A DNA stretch of 64,000 nucleotides from Paracoccus salsus (GTDB lineage Bacteria > Pseudomonadota > Alphaproteobacteria > Rhodobacterales > Rhodobacteraceae): assembly GCF_021556615.1 (NCBI RefSeq), contig NZ_JAKGGD010000001.1, positions 434,001 to 498,000 of the forward strand, written 5' to 3'. Positions 1 to 9,342 of the stretch are shown piece after piece. The notes under the pieces are model-generated. The model saw nothing but the letters and a program-made list of their open reading frames with translations. It ran no database searches and had not been told where the DNA came from. The number at the start of each line of letters is the position of its first letter. Position 1 is the stretch's first letter. The position numbers and the translations under genes are program-made.

Positions 1-1234
1 CGATCAGCACGCCCTCGGGAAACTCGATATCGCGGATCGCCCGCCCCGACATCGGCGAGGTCGACAGCACCTGCGCCTCCATCACCTCGGCCTCGGCGTC
101 CCCGATCGAGTAGATGTCGCGCACGCGGCCATGCCGGATATGGCGCAGAATGGTCGAAACCGTGGTGGCGCGCGGATTGATGTAGGCATCGATATCCAGC
201 GCCCCCATCAGTGGCACCAGCGTCGGGTCGTTGATGAGCGAGATGGCCATCTTGGCGCCGGCCTGCTTGGCCCGGACCGCTGCAAGGATATTCGTCTTGT
301 CGTCGTCGGTCACGGCAAGCACCGCATCGGCGCTAGGCACGGCGGCCTCTTCCAGCAGTTCCGCCGACAATCCGTCACCGTTCAGCACGATGGTCCGTTC
401 CAGCCGGTCGGCGGCGTATTCTGCGCGCGCCCTGTCGCGTTCGATCAGCTTGGCCCGGATCCGGTCAGCCCGAGCTTCCAGCGTCCGCGCAACGGCCAGG
501 CCCACATTGCCTGCACCGATAATGACCACGCGTTCCTGTTTTTGCGGCGGCTTGCCGAAGATCTCGAGCGTCCGGTTCACATCCTCGGCATGACTGAAGA
601 TATAGATCTGGTCGCCCGCGAACAACTGATCGCCCGCCTCGGGTGCGAACAGCCGCCGGTCGCGCCGCACGCCCGTCACGATCGCGCGCAGGCTGGAGAA
701 AATCTCGTTCAGTTGCCGCAGCGGGGTGTTCAGCGCCGGGCAATCCTCTTCCAGCAGGATGCCCAGCAGATGCATCTTGCCGCCCAGAAACGTCTCGACA
801 TCGAAGGTCGAGGGGGCTGACAGGCGTTGCAGCGCGGCCTTGGCGACCTCGCGTTCGGGGCTGATGACCACGTCGATAGGCAGGTGATCGGTGCGGTAGA
901 GATCGGAATAGATCGCGTCCAGATAGGCGCTGCTGCGCAGTCGGGCGATCTTGCGGGGGATCTGGAAGACCGAATGCGCGACCTGGCAGGTGACCATGTT
1001 CACCTCATCCGAATAGGTCGCGGCGATGATCAGGTCCGCGTCGCGCGCCCCGGCCCTGTCCAGCACGTCTGGATGGCTGGCAAATCCGGTGACTCCCTGC
1101 ACATCCAGAGCATCGGTCGCCCGGCGGACCAGCTCGCTGTTGTTGTCGATGACCGTCACGTCGTTTCGTTCGCCTGACAGATGCCGGGCGATCTGCCAGC
1201 CGACCTGTCCCGTCCCGCAGATGATGATCTTCAT
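1..1234 (-). CDS. trkA: Trk potassium uptake regulatory subunit TrkA (3' end beyond window)
   Basis: Cytosolic NAD-binding gating subunit of the Trk potassium uptake system. The minus strand is open from an ATG at 1234 to the window edge, giving 411 residues of a family that is usually about 458 long, so roughly the last 45 residues lie outside. The N-terminus begins MKIIICGTGQVGWQIARHL, a Rossmann GxGxxG nucleotide-binding motif. A second Rossmann motif (VVIIGAGNVGLAVAR) begins near residue 230, giving the duplicated RCK_N/RCK_C layout of TrkA. It is the last gene of the dusB-ntrBC-ntrYX-trkA block, an order known from Rhodobacteraceae, but is separated from ntrX by 579 bp and so may have its own promoter. 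Family assignment is secure; the C-terminus is not seen. Confidence 0.95.
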   Translation of the reverse strand, partial: MKIIICGTGQVGWQIARHLSGERNDVTVIDNNSELVRRATDALDVQGVTGFASHPDVLDRAGARDADLIIAATYSDEVNMVTCQVAHSVFQIPRKIARLRSSAYLDAIYSDLYRTDHLPIDVVISPEREVAKAALQRLSAPSTFDVETFLGGKMHLLGILLEEDCPALNTPLRQLNEIFSSLRAIVTGVRRDRRLFAPEAGDQLFAGDQIYIFSHAEDVNRTLEIFGKPPQKQERVVIIGAGNVGLAVARTLEARADRIRAKLIERDRARAEYAADRLERTIVLNGDGLSAELLEEAAVPSADAVLAVTDDDKTNILAAVRAKQAGAKMAISLINDPTLVPLMGALDIDAYINPRATTVSTILRHIRHGRVRDIYSIGDAEAEVMEAQVLSTSPMSGRAIRDIEFPEGVLI

Positions 1235-1813
1235 CCCAGCCCTCGTGCCGATGCGGCGAACCGCCTTGATCCTTGCCTAAGGCGCGCCGTCGTCTCGCGC
1301 AACCATCCTCGCATGCACCGCCACGGCCACGCAGCGGTCACGACCGAGCATCATGGCGTCCGCTCTGCGACCCTTGAAACGTGACCAGCTAGCGCTTAAT
1401 AGTTAACCATGGGTAAACTTGACCCAAGCCAGAAAGAGATGAGGCAGACGACCGAATGCGAATGCCGATATCCTGTCCGCCAGATCGCACAGATGCATCC
1501 GGTCACGCGCGATCCTGATATCAGGCAATCCGCGCCGCTTCGTCTCGACCGCATGTCGAGTCCTTGCCGCTTAAAACAACCCGGGCCAAGACAGCCGTCA
1601 GAACGGAGATGGAGAATGCCAAGGGTGACCGGCCGCGGTTTCGTCTGCTCCCGCCGCCGTTCACCGCCTAGCATCATGTTTGTTTCCCCCGAACGCCGTC
1701 ACCAGTCAGGCTGGCTTGGGCGTGGTCGGCGGCGCTAGATTGGCAGTGCGTCGCCGACCACGTTCGATTTTCCCCGTCCGATACGCGTCGCCTTGACGCC
1801 GGAAGCGGCCCCG
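1235..1813. other. 579-bp intergenic gap between ntrX and trkA
   Basis: I see no convincing gene here. The short open frames on both strands lack ribosome-binding sites and recognisable protein character. An AT-richer patch at about 1394-1430 is a plausible location for the trkA promoter, but no clean -35/-10 pair could be assigned. The one clear structure is the hairpin at 1721-1762. Confidence 0.5.
1721..1762. terminator. Long perfect hairpin downstream of ntrX
   Basis: CGTGGTCGGCG at 1721-1731 is the exact reverse complement of CGCCGACCACG at 1752-1762, an 11-bp perfect stem. Three further inner pairs (1733-1735 with 1748-1750) form across a wobble. It lies about 50 bp past the ntrX stop codon. 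No T-run follows it on the minus strand, so it may be a processing or attenuation element rather than a classical intrinsic terminator. Confidence 0.4.
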
Positions 1814-3205
1814 TCACTTGCCGGTCAACATCTCCTCGTCAGTGCGCAGGCCGCCGACGACCCCAAGCGACTTGAGCTTGCGATGCAGGGCGCTGCGTTC
1901 CATTCCCACGAACTGGGCCGTTCGGCTGATATTTCCGCCGAAGCGGTTTATCTGAGCCAGCAGGTATTCGCGCTCGAACATCTCGCGCGCCTCGCGCAGC
2001 GCCATTGCCGTGATCTGCGGCCCCAGACTCAGCGTGTCGCCATTCTCGGGCGTCGTCCCCTGCGGCTCCAGCTCGGTCGGCTGGATCGGGCCGCTTTCCT
2101 CGGCCAGGATCAGGACCCGCTCGATCACGTTGCGAAGCTGCCGCACATTGCCCGGCCATCGCATCGCCTGCAGCGCGGCGACGCTTTCCTCGGGCAGCTC
2201 GCGCGCCGGCAGGCCCTGGGTGCTGTTGAACTGTTCGATGAAGTGCCGGGCCAGCAGCGCGATGTCCTCACGCCGCTCGGCCAGCGAGGGCACCGCGACC
2301 GGCACGACGTTCAGCCTGTCATACAGTTCCTGCCGGAACCGGCCGGCCGCGATCTCGGCCGTCAGGATCCGGTTGGTGGATGAGATCACCCGCAGATCCA
2401 CCCGCACCTTGTCGCTGCCTCCGGCGCGGCTGAACTGCTGTTCGGTCAGCACCCGCAGGATCTTGGGCTGGGTCCCCAGCGGCATGTCGCCGACCTCGTC
2501 GAAATAGATCACCCCGCCATGCGCCTGTTCCAGCAGGCCAGGCTCGATGCCACGCTCGGCGCTTTCGCGTCCGAACAGCACCTCTTCCATGCGCTCGGGT
2601 TCGATGCTGGCGCAGGGCACGGTGATGAAGGCCGCCGAGGCACGCGGGCTGTGCGCGTGGATATAGCGCGCTGCCAGTTCCTTGCCTGATCCGGGCTCGC
2701 CGGTCAGCATCACCCGGCCATTCGACTTGGCCACCTTGTCAAGATTGTCGCGCAGCCGCTTGAACGCGGCCGACTGGCCCAGCATTTCGGTCGCTCGGTC
2801 CCCGCCACGACGCAAGCTGCTGTTCTCGCGTCGCAGGCGGCTGGTCTCCATCGCACGGTTCACCACCACCATCAGCTGGTCGATGTTGAAAGGCTTCTCG
2901 ATGAAGTCATAGGCACCCTGCCGGATCGCGGCGACCGCGATCTCTATGTTGCCGTGACCCGAGATGATGATCACCGGCACATCCGGATTGTTGCGCTTGA
3001 CCTGCTTGAGGATGTCGATGCCGTCCATCCGGCTGTCCTTCAGCCAGATATCCAGCACCATGAGGGCCGGTTCCTTCTCGTTCAGCGCCGCCACGGCCTC
3101 GTCGGAATTGGACGCCAGCCGGATATCGAACCCCTCGTCCTTCAGGATGTCCGCGATCAGTTCGCGGATGTCGCGCTCGTCATCGACGATCAGAATGTCG
3201 TTCAT
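1814..3205 (-). CDS. ntrX: Nitrogen assimilation response regulator NtrX
   Basis: Response regulator partner of the NtrY kinase. The 463-residue protein has a receiver domain (about 1-120, acidic pair D8/D9, phospho-acceptor D52 in MVLDIW), a central AAA+ domain with Walker A GEPGSGKE, and a C-terminal Fis-type helix-turn-helix (NISRTAQFVGMERSALHRKL). The sigma54-contact GAFTGA loop is absent: where it should lie the sequence reads FGRESAERGIEPGLLEQ. The protein therefore probably does not activate sigma54 RNA polymerase in the classical way, which is in keeping with what is known of alphaproteobacterial NtrX. The ATG overlaps the ntrY stop by 4 bp (ATGA at 3202-3205), indicating translational coupling. 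Confidence 0.96.
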   Translation of the reverse strand: MNDILIVDDERDIRELIADILKDEGFDIRLASNSDEAVAALNEKEPALMVLDIWLKDSRMDGIDILKQVKRNNPDVPVIIISGHGNIEIAVAAIRQGAYDFIEKPFNIDQLMVVVNRAMETSRLRRENSSLRRGGDRATEMLGQSAAFKRLRDNLDKVAKSNGRVMLTGEPGSGKELAARYIHAHSPRASAAFITVPCASIEPERMEEVLFGRESAERGIEPGLLEQAHGGVIYFDEVGDMPLGTQPKILRVLTEQQFSRAGGSDKVRVDLRVISSTNRILTAEIAAGRFRQELYDRLNVVPVAVPSLAERREDIALLARHFIEQFNSTQGLPARELPEESVAALQAMRWPGNVRQLRNVIERVLILAEESGPIQPTELEPQGTTPENGDTLSLGPQITAMALREAREMFEREYLLAQINRFGGNISRTAQFVGMERSALHRKLKSLGVVGGLRTDEEMLTGK

Positions 3206-5466
3206 GTCGTTCCCGCCTCGTCTTTTTCTTGTCTGGTCCTGCGTGTGGCGCCGCGCACCGGGTGGCGCTCGCGCGGCAATCGGATCTCGGCCATGGCGCC
3301 GTCACGGCCGGGCGCGTCGGTCAGCGACAGGCTGCCGCCGTGTTCCTCGACGATCTTCTTGACGATGGGCAGCCCAAGCCCGGTGCCCTGGGACTTCAGG
3401 GTCACATAGGGCTCGAACAGGCGTGACCGGTCGGCCGGCAGCCCCGCTCCGTTATCGGTGATGCGGATGGTCACGCTGTCATGGTCGGCGGCCAGCTCGA
3501 CCTGGATATGCGGCACCCAGCCCTCGGGACTGTCCTGTGCGCGTTCCTCGACCGCCTCGCCGGCGTTCTTGATGAGGTTGGTGAATGCCTGCCGCAGCAT
3601 TCCGGCGTCGCAATCCACGATCACCGGCTGATCGGGGATGCGCGCGTCGAGGGCGCCTTTCAGCGCGTCCTGCTGCAGCAGCACTGTCTCGTGCAGCAGG
3701 GCGGCAAGATCGGTTTCGGCCCGGTCCGGCTCCGGCATGCGCGCAAAGCGGCTGAACTCGTCGACGATCCTGCGCAGATCGCTGGTCTGGCGGATGATCA
3801 CATCGACATACTGATCCAGCGAAGCCTTGTCCTCGGGCCCGGCCAGCGGGCCGAATTTCCGGCGCAGTCTTTCCGCCGAAAGCTGGATCGGCGTCAGCGG
3901 ATTCTTGATCTCGTGCGCGACCCTGCGGGCGACGTCGCCCCACGCGGCCATGCGCTGCGCGCTGACCAGTTCGGTCACGTCGTCGAAGGCCACGACATAG
4001 CCTTCCAGACCGCCGGCGGCACCGCGCCGCACTGCCATGCGGACCAGCAGGCTTTCGACCCGCCCTTCGCGCGACAATCGCACCTCGTCCTGCACCGCTT
4101 CGGCGACCGAAGCCGACAACTTCTCGAAAAGCGGGGCGAATTCCGGCACGACTTCGGACAGCAGCGCGTCGATGTCGCTTTTGGGGTCCAGCCCCAGCAG
4201 CCGGGTCGCGGAACGGTTGACAAAGTCGATCTCGCCCGCCGCATCCAGTCCGATCACGCCGGAGGTGACCGAGGTCAGCACGTTGACGAACAGACGGCGC
4301 TGCTCGTCGCTGGCGCGATAGCTTTCGATCAGTTCCTCGCGCTGCGCCTTCAACTGCCGGGTCATGCGGTTGAAGCTTTCGCCAAGCGTCTGGATCTCGT
4401 CGCCGGTGTCCGGTTCGGGGACCTGGACATCCAGATCGCCGCGACCGACCTGCTCGCTGGCCACCGCCAGCGCGCCGATCGGCCGGGACAGTCGCGACGC
4501 GAACCACAGACCCAGCCAGACGGCGGCCGCGACCAGCAGCAGGGCAAATCCCAGATAGACCAGCGAGAACTCGAACAGGACCTGGCCTCGGGTTTCCTCG
4601 AGCCGCCGGTAGTCGCCGACCGTTGCGCGCGTATCGTCCAGCAACCCCAGCAGATTTCCATCCACATCGCGGGTGACGTACAGGTAGCGGTCAGCCAGTG
4701 GCGGCAACGCGACCAAGGCGCGGAATTCGTTGTTCTGCCAGTCCTCGATCAGCACCAGCCCGTCGGTTTGCGCCTCGTCGAACTGATCGCTTGCCGGCGC
4801 CTCGTACCAGAACAGGTAGCTGCGTTCGCCGCGCGCCCGGATCTGTCCGGCACCGTTGATGATATAGGCCTCGCGCAGGCCACGCTGGATCAGCGCCTGC
4901 CCCTGCACCAGAAGCTGTCGCATTTCGCCATCGTCGATCATCGGGTTGGCGCGGCCTGCCTGCGTCAGCACGCCCGCAAGGGCGCGGGCATCCTCGGTCA
5001 GGTCGTGGCGATGCTCTTCCTGATAGGCTTCCGCGGCGGCCTGCGATGTCATGACGACCTGCTGGACCCGGTCCGAGAACCAGCCTTCCAGGCCGATATT
5101 GACCAGAAGCCCCGCGAACAATGCCACCAGGACGGTTGGCACCAGCGCCAGGCCGACAAAGACGGTGACCAGCCGGGCGTGCAGGCGCGACCCCGCCGCC
5201 GAGGCTCGACGCGCCGTTATCAGCCGCGCCATCCGCGCGACCACAAGACCGATCAGGCAGATCAGATAAAGAAGGTCCAACAGCAGGATCAGCCGCAGCA
5301 TGCGGCTTTCCACGCCGTGGCTGAGCGGCCCCAGCACCGTCATGGTCGCGGCGACCAGGATAGCGCCGATGACCAGCACGCCCCAGGCCAGGACGCCCCG
5401 CCATCGCCGTGGCAGCCTGATGCGTGCCAGCCTGTCCCAGCTCAGCCCTGATGCGGACGCTGCCAT
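3202..5466 (-). CDS. ntrY: Membrane sensor histidine kinase NtrY
   Basis: Inner-membrane sensor kinase that phosphorylates NtrX and is linked to nitrogen and redox signals in alphaproteobacteria. It is about 754 residues. Several hydrophobic segments lie in the N-terminal third (near residues 25-115), followed by a periplasmic region and another segment near 300. Then come a HAMP linker, a PAS domain, the HisKA box (RRVAHEIKNPLTPIQLS, phospho-His near residue 518) and an ATPase domain with GTGLGLPIVKKIVEEHGG. I chose the ATG at 5466 because GGGGA lies just upstream; an in-frame GTG at 5475 would add three residues. It lies 73 bp after ntrC and overlaps ntrX by 4 bp. Confidence 0.95.
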   Translation of the reverse strand: MAASASGLSWDRLARIRLPRRWRGVLAWGVLVIGAILVAATMTVLGPLSHGVESRMLRLILLLDLLYLICLIGLVVARMARLITARRASAAGSRLHARLVTVFVGLALVPTVLVALFAGLLVNIGLEGWFSDRVQQVVMTSQAAAEAYQEEHRHDLTEDARALAGVLTQAGRANPMIDDGEMRQLLVQGQALIQRGLREAYIINGAGQIRARGERSYLFWYEAPASDQFDEAQTDGLVLIEDWQNNEFRALVALPPLADRYLYVTRDVDGNLLGLLDDTRATVGDYRRLEETRGQVLFEFSLVYLGFALLLVAAAVWLGLWFASRLSRPIGALAVASEQVGRGDLDVQVPEPDTGDEIQTLGESFNRMTRQLKAQREELIESYRASDEQRRLFVNVLTSVTSGVIGLDAAGEIDFVNRSATRLLGLDPKSDIDALLSEVVPEFAPLFEKLSASVAEAVQDEVRLSREGRVESLLVRMAVRRGAAGGLEGYVVAFDDVTELVSAQRMAAWGDVARRVAHEIKNPLTPIQLSAERLRRKFGPLAGPEDKASLDQYVDVIIRQTSDLRRIVDEFSRFARMPEPDRAETDLAALLHETVLLQQDALKGALDARIPDQPVIVDCDAGMLRQAFTNLIKNAGEAVEERAQDSPEGWVPHIQVELAADHDSVTIRITDNGAGLPADRSRLFEPYVTLKSQGTGLGLPIVKKIVEEHGGSLSLTDAPGRDGAMAEIRLPRERHPVRGATRRTRQEKDEAGTT

Positions 5467-5539
5467 ATTCCCCACTCGCCGTCTTGCGCGGCTTTGCTGT
5501 TGCAGCGCCGTAACTCCGGCCCTGCCACCTGTGGCGGTT

Positions 5540-6985
5540 TTACATCAGTTTGCGGCGGCGTGTCACCTCGATATTCAGCTCGGTCAGCTTTTTGCGCAGG
5601 GTATTGCGGTTTATCCCCAGCAAATCGGCGCAACGCAGCTGATTCCCGCCGGTTGCGTCCAGCGCGACCTGCAACAACGGGCGTTCGACCTCGCGCAGGA
5701 TCCGGTCGTAGAGGCCCGGCGGCGGCAGCGCGTCGCCGTGCAGGTCGAAATAGCGTTGCAGATGGGCCTCGACCGAATCGGACAGCCGGCCATGGCCCGA
5801 CGCCAGAGGCGTGGTGCCTGCGGCGCCGGTATCGACCGGCGCCGCAGGCACCGAGGACAATGCCGGGGCGTGCGGCACCGACTGCTGGCTCAGCGCCTCG
5901 CGCATCTCGGCAGCGGTAATGACCTGGCCGCTTGCGGTCAGGGCCAGACGGCGCATCATGTTTTCCAGTTCGCGGACATTGCCCGGAAAGGGATGGGCGC
6001 GCAGCAGGGCCGACGCCTCGTCAGCAAGGCTTCGGTCCGGAAGGCCTTGTGCCACGGCGCGTGCCAGCAGATGCGAGGCCAGCGGCAGGATGTCATCGAC
6101 GCGGGCCCGCAGCGGCGGCACCGCCACCGTCACCCCGGCCAGCCGGTAATAAAGATCCGAGCGCAGGCGCCCGGACGACACATCGGCCTGCGGATCGGGA
6201 CCGGTCGTCGCCACGATGCGCGGCGCGCTGGTCCGTTCAGGGCTTGATTCCATCGCCTCGATCAGACCGATCAGCCGCGCCTGGGCAGCCGTGTCGAACC
6301 CGGCCGGGTTCTCGATCACCAGGGTCCCGGCACGCGCCTTCTCGGCGGCACGGCTGACGGCGTCCTCGCCGGCATCGGCCGAGGTCAGGAACGCCAGACC
6401 CGCCTCGCGCCGATCCGACAATTCGTGGAAAGACCGCGCGATGGTGGACTTGCCGACCCCCGGTTCGCCGGCGATCAGAACCGGCAGGTCGGCGTTCAGC
6501 ACCCGGGCGACCATCCGGAACAGCGCCTGCATCGCCGGCGCATGTCCGATCAGCGGCATCGCGGGATCGGCGGCGACGCGCGGGGCCGGCGCGGCGTCCG
6601 GGACAGGATCGGACTTGCGCGGCTTGCGCGACAGGGCCTGATTGGCCTTGCTCATCAGGTCGGGCAGGTCGAAGGGCTTGGGCAGGTATTCGAACGCCTC
6701 TGCCTCGGTCGCGCGGATGGCGGTGACGATGGTGTTCTGGGCCGAGATCACGATCACCGGCAGATCGGGCCGCGCCTCTCGGATGGCGGGGATACGATCG
6801 ATGCCGTTGCCGTCGGGCATCATCACGTCGGTGATGACCAGATCGCCGCGCCCCTCCTCCACCCATTTCGACAGCTGCGCCAGGCTGCCTGTCGCGTGGA
6901 CCCGGCAACCGGCACGCGTCAGCGCCTGTGTCAGCACGGTGCGGATGGTGCGATCATCGTCAGCGATCAGAACGGTTCCGTCCAT
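5540..6985 (-). CDS. ntrC: Nitrogen regulation response regulator NtrC (Rhodobacter type)
   Basis: Phosphorylated by NtrB, it activates nitrogen-assimilation genes. The 481-residue protein has a receiver domain (acidic cluster D9-D11, phospho-acceptor D53 in VITDVMMPDGNG), an AAA+ domain with Walker A GEPGVGKS, and a C-terminal Fis-type helix-turn-helix (NQLRCADLLGINRNTLRKKL). The sigma54-interacting GAFTGA loop is missing, and the usual Walker B region is altered to GTLVIENPAGF. These features match the Rhodobacter capsulatus NtrC class, known to activate the housekeeping sigma70 polymerase instead. AAGGA lies upstream of the ATG at 6985. Transcribed with ntrB, 11 bp away. Confidence 0.96.
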   Translation of the reverse strand: MDGTVLIADDDRTIRTVLTQALTRAGCRVHATGSLAQLSKWVEEGRGDLVITDVMMPDGNGIDRIPAIREARPDLPVIVISAQNTIVTAIRATEAEAFEYLPKPFDLPDLMSKANQALSRKPRKSDPVPDAAPAPRVAADPAMPLIGHAPAMQALFRMVARVLNADLPVLIAGEPGVGKSTIARSFHELSDRREAGLAFLTSADAGEDAVSRAAEKARAGTLVIENPAGFDTAAQARLIGLIEAMESSPERTSAPRIVATTGPDPQADVSSGRLRSDLYYRLAGVTVAVPPLRARVDDILPLASHLLARAVAQGLPDRSLADEASALLRAHPFPGNVRELENMMRRLALTASGQVITAAEMREALSQQSVPHAPALSSVPAAPVDTGAAGTTPLASGHGRLSDSVEAHLQRYFDLHGDALPPPGLYDRILREVERPLLQVALDATGGNQLRCADLLGINRNTLRKKLTELNIEVTRRRKLM

Positions 6986-6996
6986 GGTCTGGGTCC

Positions 6997-8115
6997 TTAT
7001 GCCTTGGGCAGGGAAATGCGAAATGCGGTGCGTCCCGGTCGGCTGTCCACCCGGATCAGCGCCCCGTGGTCGGTGATGATCTTGCTGACCAGAGCAAGCC
7101 CCAGCCCGGTGCCGTTCTCGCGCCCCGACACGAAAGGTTCGAAGATCTGGTCTGCGATCGCCGGGGGCAGCCCGGGGCCGTTATCCTCGATCACGATCTG
7201 CAAGGGCAACGGCCGGCCGCCCGGATCGCCGTCCTCCGGTGGCAGGCGCAGCGTGTGGTCATATGCGCTGTGCAGCCGGATGGTCGGCCTTGCGACGCCT
7301 GCCAGCGCCTCGGCCGCATTCTTCACAAGGTTCAGGCAGACCTGTGTCAGCTGGTCGGGATCGGCCAGGGCGGGCGGCAGCGAGGGGTCGTAATCGGCCA
7401 GGATCCGGACGCGCTTGGCAAATCCGACCTGCGCCGAACGGCGGACCTTCTCCAGAACGTCGTGGATATTGACCGGCACCAGCCTGGGCGCCGAGGTGTC
7501 CCCGAATCGTTCCACCTGCTCCAGCAGAGTCACGATGCGGCGCGTTTCGCTGACGATCATCTCGGCCATCTCGCGGTCGTCGGGCGAGGCGTTCATGGCC
7601 ATCACCTGCGCGGCGCCGCGGATGCCCGCCAGCGGGTTCTTGATCTCATGTGCCAGCATTTCGGCCATGCCGATGGCGCTGCGGGCCGCGGTCCGGACGG
7701 CGCGGCTTTGATGGTGCAGCCCGGCATCCTCCAGAGGCACCAGAAGCAAGATCACCGCGCCTCCGGAATCGCCCGCCGGTCCCGCATGGACGGCGGCGTG
7801 CCGGTCCTGGTGGCCACCCGCACGGTCGCCGATCTCGAAGCGGACATCGGCCTGATACAGGGCCTCGTCGCTGCTCAGGACCCGGCCGATCAGCGGGCGA
7901 AGCGAGGGGCTGACCCTCAGCCGCTTGGCGATGGGGTCCCCCTCGAACGCCTTGCCGATGGTCGAATTGCGCGAGAGGTTCAGCCAGATCTCGGCCGCAT
8001 CGTTCATGGCCGCGACGCGCCCCTTCTGGTCAAGGATCAGCGTCGGCAGCGGCAGCGCCTCCCAGCCGGGACCGGGGCGAGCCTCGCGGAAATCGGCCGG
8101 CCGCGGGCAGGTCAT
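6997..8115 (-). CDS. ntrB: Nitrogen regulation sensor kinase/phosphatase NtrB
   Basis: Soluble two-component kinase that reads nitrogen status through PII proteins and phosphorylates or dephosphorylates NtrC. The 372-residue protein has an N-terminal PAS domain (about 20-120), an H-box MAEMLAHEIKNPLAGIRGAA with phospho-His at 156, and an ATPase domain with EDNGPGLPP and the G2 box GTGLGLALVSKI. It has no membrane segment. The ATG overlaps the dusB stop by 4 bp (8112-8115), so dusB-ntrB-ntrC form a tight operon, as in other Rhodobacteraceae. Confidence 0.96.
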   Translation of the reverse strand: MTCPRPADFREARPGPGWEALPLPTLILDQKGRVAAMNDAAEIWLNLSRNSTIGKAFEGDPIAKRLRVSPSLRPLIGRVLSSDEALYQADVRFEIGDRAGGHQDRHAAVHAGPAGDSGGAVILLLVPLEDAGLHHQSRAVRTAARSAIGMAEMLAHEIKNPLAGIRGAAQVMAMNASPDDREMAEMIVSETRRIVTLLEQVERFGDTSAPRLVPVNIHDVLEKVRRSAQVGFAKRVRILADYDPSLPPALADPDQLTQVCLNLVKNAAEALAGVARPTIRLHSAYDHTLRLPPEDGDPGGRPLPLQIVIEDNGPGLPPAIADQIFEPFVSGRENGTGLGLALVSKIITDHGALIRVDSRPGRTAFRISLPKA

Positions 8116-9113
8116 GCCGCCATCCCCCCGGCATCTGCGAATCCCCGCCGGATCAGCGCGATCGCCGCCGCGGGGCTGTCGGCGCGCAGCATCTCGGCGC
8201 GCAAGGGGGCGCCGTTGGCTTCGGCATACCAGCCAAGATGCTTGCGGGCGACGCGCAGCCCAAGCTGGGCGCCATAGAAAGCGAGGATATCCTCGTAATG
8301 CTCCTGGACCGCATCGGCCAAGGCCGCGCCGGTGGGAATGTCGGGTGCCGGCGTGCCCCAGATCTGGTGGGCGATCCTCGCCAGCCGCCAGGGCGCACCC
8401 TGCGCGCCCCGCCCCACCATGACCGCTTCGGCGCCCGAGGCAGCGATTGCCGCCAGCGCCGCCTGCGCGTCCACGATATCGCCGTTGGCGACCAGCGGCG
8501 GTCGGTTGGGAATATTCGCGACCTCGGCAATCCGCGACCAGTCGGCGCGACCCTTGTAGAACTGCGCGCGCGTCCGGCCATGGACGGTCAGCATCCGCAC
8601 CCCGGCGTCGGTCGCGCGCCGCGCCAGTTCGGGAGCGTTCAGGCTGTCATCGTCCCAGCCAAGCCGCATCTTCAGCGTCACCGGTACGCTGACCGCGCCG
8701 ACCACCGCGTCGATCAGACCAAGCGCATGGTCCAGATCGCGCATCAGCGCCGCCCCCGACAAGCCGCCGGTCACCTTCCTGGCCGGGCAGCCCATGTTGA
8801 TGTCGATGATCCGCGCGCCCATTGCCTCGACGATGCGCGCGGTCTCGGCCATGGCCCCGGCCTCGCGGCCGGCGATCTGGACACTGACGGGCAGGGCGCC
8901 CTCGGTCAGGGCCTTGGCGCGCACCGAAGCCCGCGTCGAGGGTCGGTGCGTCACGATCTCGGTCGAGGTGACCATTTCGCTGACCATCAATCCGGCCCCA
9001 TGGCGCGCCACGGCCCGCCGGAACGGCAGGTCGGTAATCCCCGCCATCGGTGCCAGAAACACCGGCGGTCCCAGTCGCGTGTCGCCAAGGATGATCGGGG
9101 CGGGCAAATGCAT
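8112..9113 (-). CDS. dusB: tRNA-dihydrouridine synthase DusB (NifR3)
   Basis: FMN-dependent enzyme reducing specific uridines to dihydrouridine in the D-loop of tRNA. The 333-residue TIM-barrel protein carries the family signature around its catalytic cysteine (INMGCPARKVTGG), the start motif PVFLAPMAGITDLPFRR, and the FMN phosphate site VMVGRGAQGAPW. I chose the ATG at 9113 because GAAGGA sits 7-8 bases upstream; an upstream in-frame start at 9158 lacks a ribosome-binding site. It is the first gene of the ntr operon. The gene was called nifR3 in Rhodobacter because of this linkage, although the protein itself modifies tRNA. Confidence 0.95.
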   Translation of the reverse strand: MHLPAPIILGDTRLGPPVFLAPMAGITDLPFRRAVARHGAGLMVSEMVTSTEIVTHRPSTRASVRAKALTEGALPVSVQIAGREAGAMAETARIVEAMGARIIDINMGCPARKVTGGLSGAALMRDLDHALGLIDAVVGAVSVPVTLKMRLGWDDDSLNAPELARRATDAGVRMLTVHGRTRAQFYKGRADWSRIAEVANIPNRPPLVANGDIVDAQAALAAIAASGAEAVMVGRGAQGAPWRLARIAHQIWGTPAPDIPTGAALADAVQEHYEDILAFYGAQLGLRVARKHLGWYAEANGAPLRAEMLRADSPAAAIALIRRGFADAGGMAA

Positions 9114-9193
9114 GATATGTTCCTTCACCCTGGCTCGGCCGCGCCGCAAGGACCGCACCCCGGCCCCGGCCCCGGCCGCCTGCGGCCCGACCG

Positions 9194-9235
9194 CTATTGC
9201 ACATTAATTAGACAGTTAGCAACTTTTTCAGGCAG
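9194..9235. promoter_or_regulatory. AT-rich divergent promoter region between dusB and sdaA
   Basis: A short AT-rich patch (around ATTAATTAGACAG) stands out in a very GC-rich background within the 229-bp divergent gap between dusB-ntr and sdaA. It is the likely promoter area for one or both operons. No unambiguous -35/-10 pair is assigned. Confidence 0.35.
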
Positions 9236-9342
9236 TGGCGAGCCCTCGCCCATGTCGCAACTATCCCGTGCAAGCGTCGCATCCGTGGTGGTATCGCCGC
9301 CCCGCTGCTGATTAGATGCCAGCGAAGTCGCAAGGGGGCCGC

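Noticed and set aside
1396..1738. Possible genes in the ntrX-trkA gap (93- and 109-codon frames)
   Set aside because: No ribosome-binding sites, Arg/Pro/Cys-rich random-looking translations, and they overlap each other on opposite strands.
3481..5451. 656-codon open frame antisense to ntrY
   Set aside because: Same type of GC-driven shadow frame; ntrY on the other strand has full kinase motifs.
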